A stretch of 64,000 nucleotides of DNA from Enhygromyxa salina (GTDB taxonomy: Bacteria; Myxococcota_A; Polyangia; Nannocystales; Nannocystaceae): NCBI RefSeq assembly GCF_002994635.1, contig NZ_PVNL01000013.1:62001-126000 (forward strand), written 5' to 3'. The notes beneath the pieces are model-generated. The model was given only the letters and a program-made list of their open reading frames with translations, was not told where the DNA came from and ran no database searches. Positions 1-7,065 of the stretch are shown here, in pieces. Position 1 is the first letter of the stretch. Each line of letters begins with the position of its first letter. The translations under genes and the position numbers were made by a program.

Positions 1-1
1 C

Positions 2-226
2 GCGACCGACAACCTGATCGGCGCCACCACGTCGCAAGCGGCCGGGAAGACCTTCGTCGCGGCCGGCGACTCGGCCAACAGCTACATCGTCGCGAAGCTG
101 CGCGGGACCCAGATGGAGTTTGGTGGCATGGGCGGCTCGATGCCGGCCGGTGCCAACGCGACGCCGCTGCCCGAGGAGACCATCGCGCTGATCGAGCAGT
201 GGATCGACGAAGGCGCGCTGCCGTAG
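2..226 (+). CDS. C-terminal end of a c-type cytochrome-like exported protein (partial)
   Basis: The frame is open from the window edge to the TAG at 224-226, giving 74 residues. The end reads ...MPxG...PLPEETIALIEQWIDEGALP, the usual C-terminus of planctomycete/myxobacterial cytochrome-c-like domains, where a MPxG segment is followed by an I-x-x-WIxxGA helix. The heme-binding CxxCH would lie upstream of the window, so heme binding is inferred. It points toward greB 45 bp downstream but need not share a transcript. Confidence 0.6.
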   Translation, partial: ATDNLIGATTSQAAGKTFVAAGDSANSYIVAKLRGTQMEFGGMGGSMPAGANATPLPEETIALIEQWIDEGALP

Positions 227-271
227 CCCCTGGACCTCGAACGAGGGGCTTCACGCCCCTCCCCTCTCCAC

Positions 272-763
272 ATGGCTGAGCTCGACAAGAAGATCACGCC
301 GGCCGGCTACGCTGTGCTGCGGGCGGAGCTCGAGCACCTGTGGAAGGTCGAGCGCCCGCAGGTGACCCAGGAGGTCACCGCCGCGGCCGCGCAGGGTGAT
401 CGGTCCGAGAACGCCGAGTACCAGTACGGCAAGCGACGCCTGCGAGAGATCGATCGTCGGGTCCGCTGGCTCAACAAGCGGCTCGCGGCGCTCGAGATCG
501 TTCGCGCCTCACCAACGGACGGCAAGATCTACTTCGGCGCCCACGTGACCGTCGAGGACGAGGACGGCGAGCACAACACCTGGCAGCTGGTCGGCAGCGA
601 CGAGTGGGACGTGAAGCTGGGCAAGATCAGCGTGGTGTCGCCGATCGGCCTCGCGCTGCTTGGCAAGCGCGTGGACGACGAGGTGACCGTCCGGCGGCCC
701 AAGGGTGACCTCGAGCTGACAATCGTCGCGATCCGCTACGACGAGTATCGAGACACCGAGTGA
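272..763 (+). CDS. greB: Transcription elongation factor GreB
   Basis: This 163-residue protein matches GreA/GreB length. It carries the acidic-tip motif GDRSENAEYQYGKRRLREIDRRVR near residues 47-67, and the LNKRL continuation is GreB-like rather than GreA-like. The N-terminal coiled coil (about 1-75) enters the RNA polymerase secondary channel; the C-terminal globular domain (about 80-157) contains the GKISVVSPIGLALLGK segment. Known family role: rescuing backtracked polymerase by stimulating transcript cleavage. ATG at 272 is the only reasonable start. The next gene begins 20 bp downstream, so the two could be co-transcribed. Confidence 0.92.
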   Translation: MAELDKKITPAGYAVLRAELEHLWKVERPQVTQEVTAAAAQGDRSENAEYQYGKRRLREIDRRVRWLNKRLAALEIVRASPTDGKIYFGAHVTVEDEDGEHNTWQLVGSDEWDVKLGKISVVSPIGLALLGKRVDDEVTVRRPKGDLELTIVAIRYDEYRDTE

Positions 764-783
764 TTCGAGTATAGAAGCCCCCG

Positions 784-1287
784 ATGCGGCGCTGTGAAAT
801 CTCCCTCGAGCTCGACTGCACCCCCGCCCGATTCTGGCAGCTGTACTTCGACGACGACTTCACCCGCGAGACCTTCGAGCGCGGGCTGGGCTGGGCGGCC
901 CCCCAGATCACCGAGTTTCGCACCGACGAGCGCGAGCTGATCCGCAACCTCTCCGCCCAACCCAAGCTAGAGATCTCCGGCAAGGCCGCCAAGCTGATCG
1001 GCGAGCAGCTCGGCTACCAGGAGTGGGGCCGATTCGATCGCACCACCGAGCGCTTCGAGTTTCGCAACCGCACCAACATCTTCGGCGAGCGCATGAAGCT
1101 ACGAGGCACCATGTGGGCCGAGCCGATCGGCCAAGCCCGAATGCGCTGGCGAACCGAGATGACCGTCGACTGCTCGATCTTCGGCGTCGGCGGCCTACTC
1201 GAGCGAACGGCCGAACAGAACATCGAGAAGACCTACCCAACCTGCGCCCGCCACTGGAACCGCTGGTTCGCAACAAACCCCGAGTAG
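784..1287 (+). CDS. DUF2505 family protein (START-like fold)
   Basis: This 167-residue soluble protein opens with LELDCTPARFWQLYFDDDFTRE and continues with an alternating strand pattern (RFEFRNRTNIFG, ARMRWRTEMTVDCSIFGVGGLLE) and a final helix. This is the layout of DUF2505/SRPBCC-like ligand-binding proteins. No catalytic residues are evident and no substrate can be inferred. It lies 20 bp after greB and is followed by a repeat and a terminator-like hairpin. DUF2505 is recognised by eye from the N-terminal pattern. Confidence 0.7.
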   Translation: MRRCEISLELDCTPARFWQLYFDDDFTRETFERGLGWAAPQITEFRTDERELIRNLSAQPKLEISGKAAKLIGEQLGYQEWGRFDRTTERFEFRNRTNIFGERMKLRGTMWAEPIGQARMRWRTEMTVDCSIFGVGGLLERTAEQNIEKTYPTCARHWNRWFATNPE

Positions 1288-1288
1288 C

Positions 1289-1370
1289 CCCCAACCCAAC
1301 GCCCCGCTCCAAACGCGCTAGAGCCCCCGCCCCAACCCAACGCCCCGCTCCAAACGCATTAGAGCCCCCT
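1289..1370. repeat. Tandem duplication, 41-bp unit x2
   Basis: Two adjacent copies begin CCCCAACCCAACGCCCCGCT and run through CCAAACGC(G/A)(C/T)TAGAGCCCCC, at 1289-1329 and 1330-1370. They differ at about three positions. The second copy ends in the stem of the terminator-like hairpin, so the duplication probably arose by slippage in the 3' untranslated region of the DUF2505 gene. Confidence 0.85.
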
Positions 1371-1381
1371 TTTAGGGGGGC
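1364..1381 (+). terminator. Terminator-like hairpin after the DUF2505 gene
   Basis: GCCCCC - TTTTA - GGGGGGC forms a strong G:C stem with a short loop 77 bp after the stop codon. No T-tract follows, so it may act as a Rho-assisted or mRNA-end-stabilising hairpin. Confidence 0.5.
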
Positions 1382-1511
1382 CACACATACCACCGCGCAC
1401 AAACGGCCCAGCCCATCGAGGGAGCGCCAGCGACCGACCGGACGCGAAGCGGCCGTGCATGGCAAAGTGCCAAACTCCCCGTGGGGGTCTAAAAAAAGTG
1501 CGAAGCCGCCT

Positions 1512-1533
1512 GTGGGGGTCTAAAACCCCCCAC
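1512..1533 (-). terminator. Terminator-like hairpin at the end of the minus-strand lipoprotein gene
   Basis: GTGGGGG - TCTAAAA - (C)CCCCCAC forms a 7-bp G:C stem just past the stop of the minus-strand gene that ends at 1536. A related GTGGGGGTCTAAAA stretch without the pairing arm lies at 1481-1494 and is probably a partial duplicate. Confidence 0.5.
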
Positions 1534-1535
1534 CC

Positions 1536-1991
1536 CTAGCCCGTCGTGCCGCCGCCGCTGCCGCCGTCCATGTCGACGATGCAGTCCGAGGCGTCGTAGG
1601 TGCAGGTCACCGGGTCGCAAGCAAGGATGCCCGACGCGTAGCCGAGCAGCTCGCAGGTCTGGCCCTTGAGGTCGTCGGTGTCGCACTGCTCGCCGGGGTT
1701 GACCACGCCGTCGCCACACACCGACGCACCGCCGGTTGGGTCGGGATCACCGTCGCCGTCGCCGTCGCCCCCGGGGTCGCCGTCGCCGTCACCGTCGCCG
1801 GTGCTGGTGCTGGTCTCTTGGCCGCCGGTCTCGGGCAGGTCGGCCGGGGCTCCCGTGTCCGTTGCGGTCCCGGAGCCGTCGCCCTGCGACGAGGCGGTGT
1901 CGAACTCACCGGGGATGTCGTCGCCACAACCAACGACGAGTGCGAGCGCAGGGATTAACGTGAGGAGCAAGCGGCGGCCCATTTCCGACAA
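1536..1991 (-). CDS. Lipoprotein with Gly-Asp-Pro linker and Cys-rich C-terminus
   Basis: The 151-residue product has a signal peptide ending in the lipobox LVVGC (Cys22). An acidic Ser/Thr-Gly-Asp linker follows, including [20 protein letters not shown] at about 65-85, then a small CGDGVVNPGEQCD...C...C...C domain. The CGDGxxxxGEQCD motif is the Myxococcus Cys-rich repeat also called DUF4215. Such proteins are probably surface-anchored, with the linker spacing the folded tip from the membrane; their role is unknown. The same architecture, much larger, is encoded at 55634-56908. Confidence 0.75.
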   Translation of the reverse strand: MSEMGRRLLLTLIPALALVVGCGDDIPGEFDTASSQGDGSGTATDTGAPADLPETGGQETSTSTGDGDGDGDPGGDGDGDGDPDPTGGASVCGDGVVNPGEQCDTDDLKGQTCELLGYASGILACDPVTCTYDASDCIVDMDGGSGGGTTG

Positions 1992-2132
1992 ATCGCACGT
2001 TGATGGAGGGAAGGCAAATCAATTGCCCGTCCTCCCGCACTGGCCCCAGATCGGGGATTAGACTCGGTTCCGAGCGCCTCGGGGCCAGGGACCGAGCGGC
2101 GCGGAGTGGCCGCAAGCGGCTCGCCGCCGGCT

Positions 2133-3335
2133 ATGATCGCGCTCGTGGCAGATCTCACCAGTCCAATTGGCCGCGCTGCGCGGGTGCATTGGGGGCTCGA
2201 CGAGCGGTTGACCTTCCTCAACCACGGGTCGTTTGGCGCAATACCGCTCGCGCTGCTCGAGCGATCCGCGGCGCTGCGGCGGGAGATCGAGCGCAATCCG
2301 ATCGAGGGTGTGTGGCGGGGCGCGATGCCGGAGATCCGTCGGATCGCGGATCACTGCGCGACCTTTGTCGGCGCGCCGCCGCAGTCGACCGGCTTTGTCA
2401 CCAACGCGACGGCGGGCATCAACGCGGTGCTGGCCTCGATGCCCATGTCACCAGGCGACGAGCTGCTCCACCTCGACCACGGATACAACGCGATCTGGAA
2501 GACGCTGGAGCTGACCGCCCGGCGCCGCGGCGTCTCGGTTCGCCAGGTTGCGCTGCCGGTCCCGGTCAGCGGGCCCGAGCAGGTCGTGGAGATCACGCTG
2601 GCCGCGGTGACCCCCGCGACGAAGATCATCGTGCTCGATCAGATCACGTCGCCGTCGGCGCTGCGGCTGCCGGTCGCGGAGATCGTGCGGGCCGCGGCCG
2701 CGCGCGGCGTCGAGGTGGTGATCGATGGGGCCCACGCGCCGGGCATGCTCGAGCGCCCGGCCGCCGAGGCGCCCGAGGCCGCGGCCTGGACCGGCAACCT
2801 GCACAAGTGGACCTGCGCCCTGCGGGGCTGCGCGCTGCTGTGTGTTCGGCCGGATCTGGCCTCGCAGATCCACGCGCCGATCATCTCGCATCACCTGGAT
2901 CAGGGGCTCACGCTCGAGCTCGACTGGCAAGGCACGATCGATCCGACGCCGTGGCTGCTGGCCGGCGAGGCGATCGCGTTCATGGATCGGTTTGGGGGTT
3001 GGGACGTCGTGCGACGCCACAACCATGCGCTCGCGGTCAGCATGCACGCGATGCTGTGCGAGCGCCTGGGCGTCACGCCGCTGTCGCCCCTCGATGGCTC
3101 GATGCTCGGGAGCATGGCCACGCTGCGCCTGCCCGATCCGCTGCAGCCTGAACTCGATCCCCGCCCCGCCGAGGCGCTGCAGGCCGCGCTGCTCGAGCGG
3201 TTTGCGATCGAGATCCCGGTGATGGAGCTGGCCGGGGTCCGCTACACGCGGATCAGCTGCCACATCTACAACGAGGTCGAGGACTACGAGCGGCTGGCCG
3301 CGGCGCTCGAGCAGCTCAGCCGAGCGCGAGCGTGA
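2133..3335 (+). CDS. Class V aminotransferase family, isopenicillin-N epimerase-like
   Basis: This is a 400-residue PLP enzyme from ATG 2133; GTG 2106 in the same frame is an alternative start. LNHGSFGAIP near the N-terminus, FVTNATAGINAVL, HGYNAIWKTL, VVIDGAHAPGM and GNLHKWTCALRGCALL are the class V (NifS-like) hallmarks. Lys225 in NLHKW is the Schiff-base lysine. The GxHK(W/F) variety is typical of the isopenicillin N epimerase/CefD-like branch rather than cysteine desulfurases, and no desulfurase active-site Cys loop is seen. The substrate is unknown. The 3' end overlaps the convergent ATP-grasp gene by 20 bp. Confidence 0.85.
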   Translation: MIALVADLTSPIGRAARVHWGLDERLTFLNHGSFGAIPLALLERSAALRREIERNPIEGVWRGAMPEIRRIADHCATFVGAPPQSTGFVTNATAGINAVLASMPMSPGDELLHLDHGYNAIWKTLELTARRRGVSVRQVALPVPVSGPEQVVEITLAAVTPATKIIVLDQITSPSALRLPVAEIVRAAAARGVEVVIDGAHAPGMLERPAAEAPEAAAWTGNLHKWTCALRGCALLCVRPDLASQIHAPIISHHLDQGLTLELDWQGTIDPTPWLLAGEAIAFMDRFGGWDVVRRHNHALAVSMHAMLCERLGVTPLSPLDGSMLGSMATLRLPDPLQPELDPRPAEALQAALLERFAIEIPVMELAGVRYTRISCHIYNEVEDYERLAAALEQLSRARA

Positions 3336-4344
3336 CGACCCGGCGCTCGGCGGCCAGGGCCTCGTCCGCGCCGCCGAGCTTGGCGATCTGCCCGACCGCA
3401 GGCGAGGCGTTGACCTCGAGCACGGTGGCGTGCTCGACCGGCTGCGCGAGCGGATCCCCGCCGGGCACCAGCGGGAGGCGCAGATCCACCCCCGCGTGGC
3501 GAAGCCCCATGTGGCTGGCGATCTGGGTGGTCAGCTTCAGCCAGTGCTCGGGCAGCTCGCGGACCAGCTCGCCCACGCAGCAGCGATGCAGGTTGAAGAT
3601 CGTGGTTTGAAACTCGATCCGGCGGCCGTCCTCGAGCACCGAGTCCGAGCTGAGCCCGGCGTCGCGCAGGGTCTCGATCCACGGCGCGCTGGCCCGCAGC
3701 TTGGCGGCGAAGGTGGGCTCGAGCGCGCGCGTGTCGGTGCGCTCGTGCAGCTCGATCATGTTCGAGCGCCCGTCGCCAACGAGCTCGAGCGGGCGCCGGA
3801 CGTAGGCCAGCAACAGCTCACCGTCGAGCACGTCAATCCGCAGATCGAAGCCCGAGACCGGCAGCTGGACCAGCGCGATCCGATCGATCGTCCAGGCCTC
3901 GGCGACCGCCGCCGCGAGGCTGGCCTCATCGACGACGAGGCGGACGCCACGACCACGCGAGCCACGGTTGGGCTTGACGACCAACGGATAGCCCGCGCGC
4001 TCGGCCAGCGCCAGCGCCTGCGTCAGCCCGCGCTGGCCCGGGAAGGGATCGCCGCCCAGCGCGTCCAGGATCACGCCGGGCGCCAGGCAGCGCGCGCTCT
4101 CGGGCACCCGCAGGCCAAAGTGGTGCAGCACCATCGCGGTGTGGGACTTGTCGAGGGCCAGGGCCGCCGCCGCGTGATCGTTGATCCGAGTGTGGGCGCC
4201 GTGCAGCACCCGCGACTCCTCGCCGCGCTCGAGCAGCCACAGCCAGCCGGTCTCCGGGTCCAGGCAGCGCGCGCGCCAGCCCAGCTCACGAGCGATCTGT
4301 AGACGCAGCGCGATGGTCGGAGAGCCCGGATTAACTTCGGTCAC
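3316..4344 (-). CDS. ATP-grasp ligase, RimK/cyanophycin-synthetase-like
   Basis: I start this at GTG 4344 (VTEVNPGSP), giving 342 residues. The frame stays open upstream, but that part is low-complexity antisense of the next gene. ATP-grasp features are DKSHTAMVLHHFGLRVPES, YPLVVKPNRGSRGRGVRLV (nucleotide-binding loop), GFDLRIDVLDGELLLAYVRR and HAGVDLRLP...VLEVNASPAVGQ (metal-binding end, with the ExNxSP motif). This is the RimK/cyanophycin synthetase/glutathione-synthetase-like fold, which ligates a carboxylate to an amine using ATP. The substrate cannot be read from the sequence. The gene diverges from the EXPERA-type gene, with 30 bp between start codons. Confidence 0.8.
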   Translation of the reverse strand: MTEVNPGSPTIALRLQIARELGWRARCLDPETGWLWLLERGEESRVLHGAHTRINDHAAAALALDKSHTAMVLHHFGLRVPESARCLAPGVILDALGGDPFPGQRGLTQALALAERAGYPLVVKPNRGSRGRGVRLVVDEASLAAAVAEAWTIDRIALVQLPVSGFDLRIDVLDGELLLAYVRRPLELVGDGRSNMIELHERTDTRALEPTFAAKLRASAPWIETLRDAGLSSDSVLEDGRRIEFQTTIFNLHRCCVGELVRELPEHWLKLTTQIASHMGLRHAGVDLRLPLVPGGDPLAQPVEHATVLEVNASPAVGQIAKLGGADEALAAERRVVTLALG

Positions 4345-4374
4345 GCGCCGACGGTAGATATAGACTGCCGCCCC

Positions 4375-4872
4375 GTGCAAGCCCGCGCTGTACTGCCGCT
4401 GTCCCAGCGTCGCCTCGACCTCGTGCTGGTCGCCTGGTTCTCGGTGTTCGCGTTCACCTCGCTGGTGATGGAGATGTACATCGTGTTCGACGTGGACCTG
4501 CGCGCCGCGACCGATCCCTTCGGCCGCGCGTGGCGGTTCTATGCCCAGTGGGATCCGCTGTTCCTGGACACCCCGCTGTGGCTGCGGATCATGTGCGGGA
4601 TCGACGGGTTCGTGTTCGGGCCGTTCTATCTGGTGTTGATCTGGGCGTTCGTCCGCGGGCACGCGTGGATCCGGATCCCCGCGCTGCTCTACGTGTCGGC
4701 GATCGTCTACTCGACGCTGGTCTATTTTGGCTACGAGTTCGCGGCCGAGCGTGAGCGGGCCAACCTCGCGATGGTGGTGTTGATCAACGTGCCCTACACG
4801 ATCGTGCCGCTGCTGCTTGGCTGGCGAGTCCGGGCCCGCGATCCCTTCGGCGGGCGAGCGGTGCTGGGTTAG
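4375..4872 (+). CDS. EXPERA / emopamil-binding-protein-like membrane protein
   Basis: The 165-residue protein begins at GTG 4375 and has four hydrophobic helices. RRLDLVLVAWFSVF, YAQWDPLFLDTPLW and GIDGFVFGPFYLVLIWAF match EXPERA-domain proteins (TMEM97/emopamil-binding/DUF2781 group), as do the acidic residues in the first two helices and the W-D-P-L motif. Eukaryotic relatives are sterol isomerases or sterol-binding proteins. Sterol synthesis does occur in some Nannocystineae, so a sterol link is possible but is inference. Confidence 0.65.
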   Translation: MQARAVLPLSQRRLDLVLVAWFSVFAFTSLVMEMYIVFDVDLRAATDPFGRAWRFYAQWDPLFLDTPLWLRIMCGIDGFVFGPFYLVLIWAFVRGHAWIRIPALLYVSAIVYSTLVYFGYEFAAERERANLAMVVLINVPYTIVPLLLGWRVRARDPFGGRAVLG

Positions 4873-4880
4873 GATGCTCC

Positions 4881-5831
4881 ATGCTCGTCCCCGCGTGGCT
4901 GGCCCCCCTGTTGTTCGCCACGGCGCTCGAGCAGGCGCACCCGGTCCTGATCGTCCACGCCGATCCCTGCCTCGAGCTCGACGAGCAGCTGCTGGATCAG
5001 ACCCTCGAGCATCAGCTCGGGGCCGGGCCCGACTACCGGGGCGACGAGGCCGCGCAGGCCGGTGACACCCAGCTGCTGCTCGACTGCAGCGCCGATGGTC
5101 GCGCCGAGATCACGGTGATCGATCCGCTCTCGCAGATCACCACCACGCGGATCGTCGACCTCCCGGAGCCCGCGCGACGGGCCGAGCGGCTGGGCTGGGC
5201 CGCGGCCGCGCTGCTGCGCTCGGCGTGGATCAACCTCGCCAGCGAGCGTGACCGCGACGGCGCCTCACGCAAGGCCGCGCGCGTGGCCCAGCGACCGCCG
5301 TCCCCCTGGCAGCTCGGCGACGGGTTCGTCATGCGCACATTCTTCGACGAGCGCAGCCCGGGGCTGATGCTCGGCGAGCAGGCCGAGGTCGTGCATCGGC
5401 CGCGGCGCCACTTCGCGTGGAAGGCCGACGGCGAGCTGTCGTACTGGCGGGTCCCCGTCGAGTCCAACGGCAGCTCGGGCCGCGTCAACACCTTCACCGT
5501 CAGCGTCGCGCCCTCGTTGCTGGCGTGGGGTGAATTTCCCGGCCGCGGCCCCCGGGGCGCGGGCACGGTGGCGATCTACGGCGGCGCCGGCCTGCGCGTG
5601 GGCGGGGTCCGCATGCGCAGCGCGACCTTCGGTGACTCCGCCGGTTTTCATGCCTTCGCGGGCCCGCTGTCCACGGCGGCGCTGAGCGTGAGCCTGGGTC
5701 AGTACGTGCGGCTGGCCGTCAACGCCGAGCTCGGCTGGATCCTCCACGGCCCCGTGCAGCCGCAGGGCGTGCCGCTGAGCTTCGTCGGCCCGTGGGCCAA
5801 CGGCGTGGTGGTGATCGTGAGCTCGTTTTGA
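4881..5831 (+). CDS. Exported hypothetical protein
   Basis: This 316-residue protein has a weak signal peptide (MLVPAWLAPLLFATALEQAHP). The first half (about 25-120) is mixed alpha/beta and ends in an alanine-rich helix; the second half (about 185-316) is beta-rich, with outer-membrane-like alternation and a final aromatic residue (VVVIVSSF). Such layouts are common in myxobacterial periplasmic/outer-membrane proteins with an N-terminal assembly domain. No family is recognised. Its stop overlaps the TTG start of the methyltransferase, suggesting translational coupling. Confidence 0.6.
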   Translation: MLVPAWLAPLLFATALEQAHPVLIVHADPCLELDEQLLDQTLEHQLGAGPDYRGDEAAQAGDTQLLLDCSADGRAEITVIDPLSQITTTRIVDLPEPARRAERLGWAAAALLRSAWINLASERDRDGASRKAARVAQRPPSPWQLGDGFVMRTFFDERSPGLMLGEQAEVVHRPRRHFAWKADGELSYWRVPVESNGSSGRVNTFTVSVAPSLLAWGEFPGRGPRGAGTVAIYGGAGLRVGGVRMRSATFGDSAGFHAFAGPLSTAALSVSLGQYVRLAVNAELGWILHGPVQPQGVPLSFVGPWANGVVVIVSSF

Positions 5832-6484
5832 TCGGCGACGACGAGCGAGCCTACCTCGGGCCCTACCAGCGGGCCGTCGACAGCCATGGTCCCGGGTTTC
5901 CGGCCTTGTTGTTTGGCTCGCGCGAGCACCAGCGGCGGCGCTTCGAGGTGCTGTGCGCGACCATGCCGCTCGCCGGCCGGCGGATCGCGGATCTCGGCTG
6001 CGGACACGGCGACCTGCTCGCGTGGCTATGTGATCACGACGTCGCGTACGCGGACTATCTGGGGATCGAGGCCATCCCGGAGTTCGTCGGGATCGCGCGT
6101 GGGCGGCTGGCCGCCCACCCCCAGGCAGCGGCCGAGTTCGTGCTCGCCGACTTCGTGGCCGAGCCCGAGCGGGTCGCCGCGCTGATCCGTGCCCGCGACA
6201 TCGACATGATCGTGCTCAGCGGCTCGCTCAACACCCTCGACGAAGCCGCGGCGCTGGCCGTACTCGAGCGCGCGTGGGCGGCCCTCGACGGCCGACCCGC
6301 GGCCGCGCTGGGGTTCAACTTCTTGGCGGGCGGCGGCGACTGGGACCGGCCCGCGACCAGGCTGCCCCGCCGTGACACCGAGCGGTGGGTCTCGTGGGCG
6401 CTCGCGCGGACCAGCCGGGTGATCTTTTGCCAGCACTACCTCGGAGCCCACGACGCCACGATCGTGCTGTTCCGCCCCGACTGA
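5828..6484 (+). CDS. SAM-dependent methyltransferase
   Basis: I use the TTG at 5828, which overlaps the preceding TGA in the TTGA arrangement (218 residues). GTG 5792 in frame would overlap the previous gene by 40 bp. Class I Rossmann motifs are clear: RRIADLGCGHGDLLAWL (motif I, SAM-binding Gly-loop), YLGIEAIPEFVGIAR (motif II acidic residue) and IDMIVLSGSLNTLDEA (motif IV). The C-terminal HYLGAHDATIVLFRP strand is typical. The substrate is unknown. Confidence 0.8.
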   Translation: MIGDDERAYLGPYQRAVDSHGPGFPALLFGSREHQRRRFEVLCATMPLAGRRIADLGCGHGDLLAWLCDHDVAYADYLGIEAIPEFVGIARGRLAAHPQAAAEFVLADFVAEPERVAALIRARDIDMIVLSGSLNTLDEAAALAVLERAWAALDGRPAAALGFNFLAGGGDWDRPATRLPRRDTERWVSWALARTSRVIFCQHYLGAHDATIVLFRPD

Positions 6485-6530
6485 GCCGCCCGGTGGTCGG
6501 TTGGGATGACTCTCGGGTACACTCGCGGCG

Positions 6531-7004
6531 ATGCTGATCAGCTGTCCCGAGTGCGAGCGGAAGGTCTCGGATCGGGCCAAGGCGTGCCCCGACTGCGGGT
6601 TTCCGGTCGCCGAGCACGTCGCCGAGCAGGCCGAGGCGGCCGCGCGGGCCGCCCGGCTCGCGTCGCGCGAGCGCGTCGGCGAGATCGACTGTCCAACCTG
6701 CGACGCCCGCGGGTTCACCTACTTCGAGGCCGCCGACGACGAGGGTCAAACCCGGCAGATGTTCGGCTGGTGCGAGGCGTGCAAGCACAGCGGCCGCGTG
6801 CACCAGTGCAAGGATCTCGGTGGCTACTACGCGGTCAGCCACGCGGCGCTCGATCCGTTCTTGCGCGGCGAGCTCGATGCGCCGGCCGAGGGCGTGGCGT
6901 TCGTGGGTACGCAGCTGGTCGCGGAGCACCGCTATGAGCAGCCGGGCGAGACCTGGACCGAGCCCGACGGCGGCGACCCCGACGACCTTGGCTCGCGCGG
7001 GTAG
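6531..7004 (+). CDS. Zinc-ribbon protein
   Basis: The 157-residue protein has two metal-binding pairs. An N-terminal rubredoxin-like knuckle CPEC...CPDCG (residues 5-23) is of the prokaryotic zinc-ribbon type. A second set, CPTC...CEAC, lies around residues 50-85 with a further CKD. Between them is an Ala/Glu-rich helix. No enzymatic motif is visible, and the role (nucleic-acid or protein binding) is unknown. The gene stands alone between the methyltransferase and the large lipoprotein gene. Confidence 0.65.
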   Translation: MLISCPECERKVSDRAKACPDCGFPVAEHVAEQAEAAARAARLASRERVGEIDCPTCDARGFTYFEAADDEGQTRQMFGWCEACKHSGRVHQCKDLGGYYAVSHAALDPFLRGELDAPAEGVAFVGTQLVAEHRYEQPGETWTEPDGGDPDDLGSRG

Positions 7005-7065
7005 GCACGCCACGCGATCACGCGTAGCGCCACGAACCTGACGTCTATCTGGGTCTATCCAGAAA

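Noticed and set aside
1740-1800. GTCGCCGTCGCC tandem repeat
   Set aside because: In-frame coding repeat of the lipoprotein stalk on the minus strand, not a separate element.
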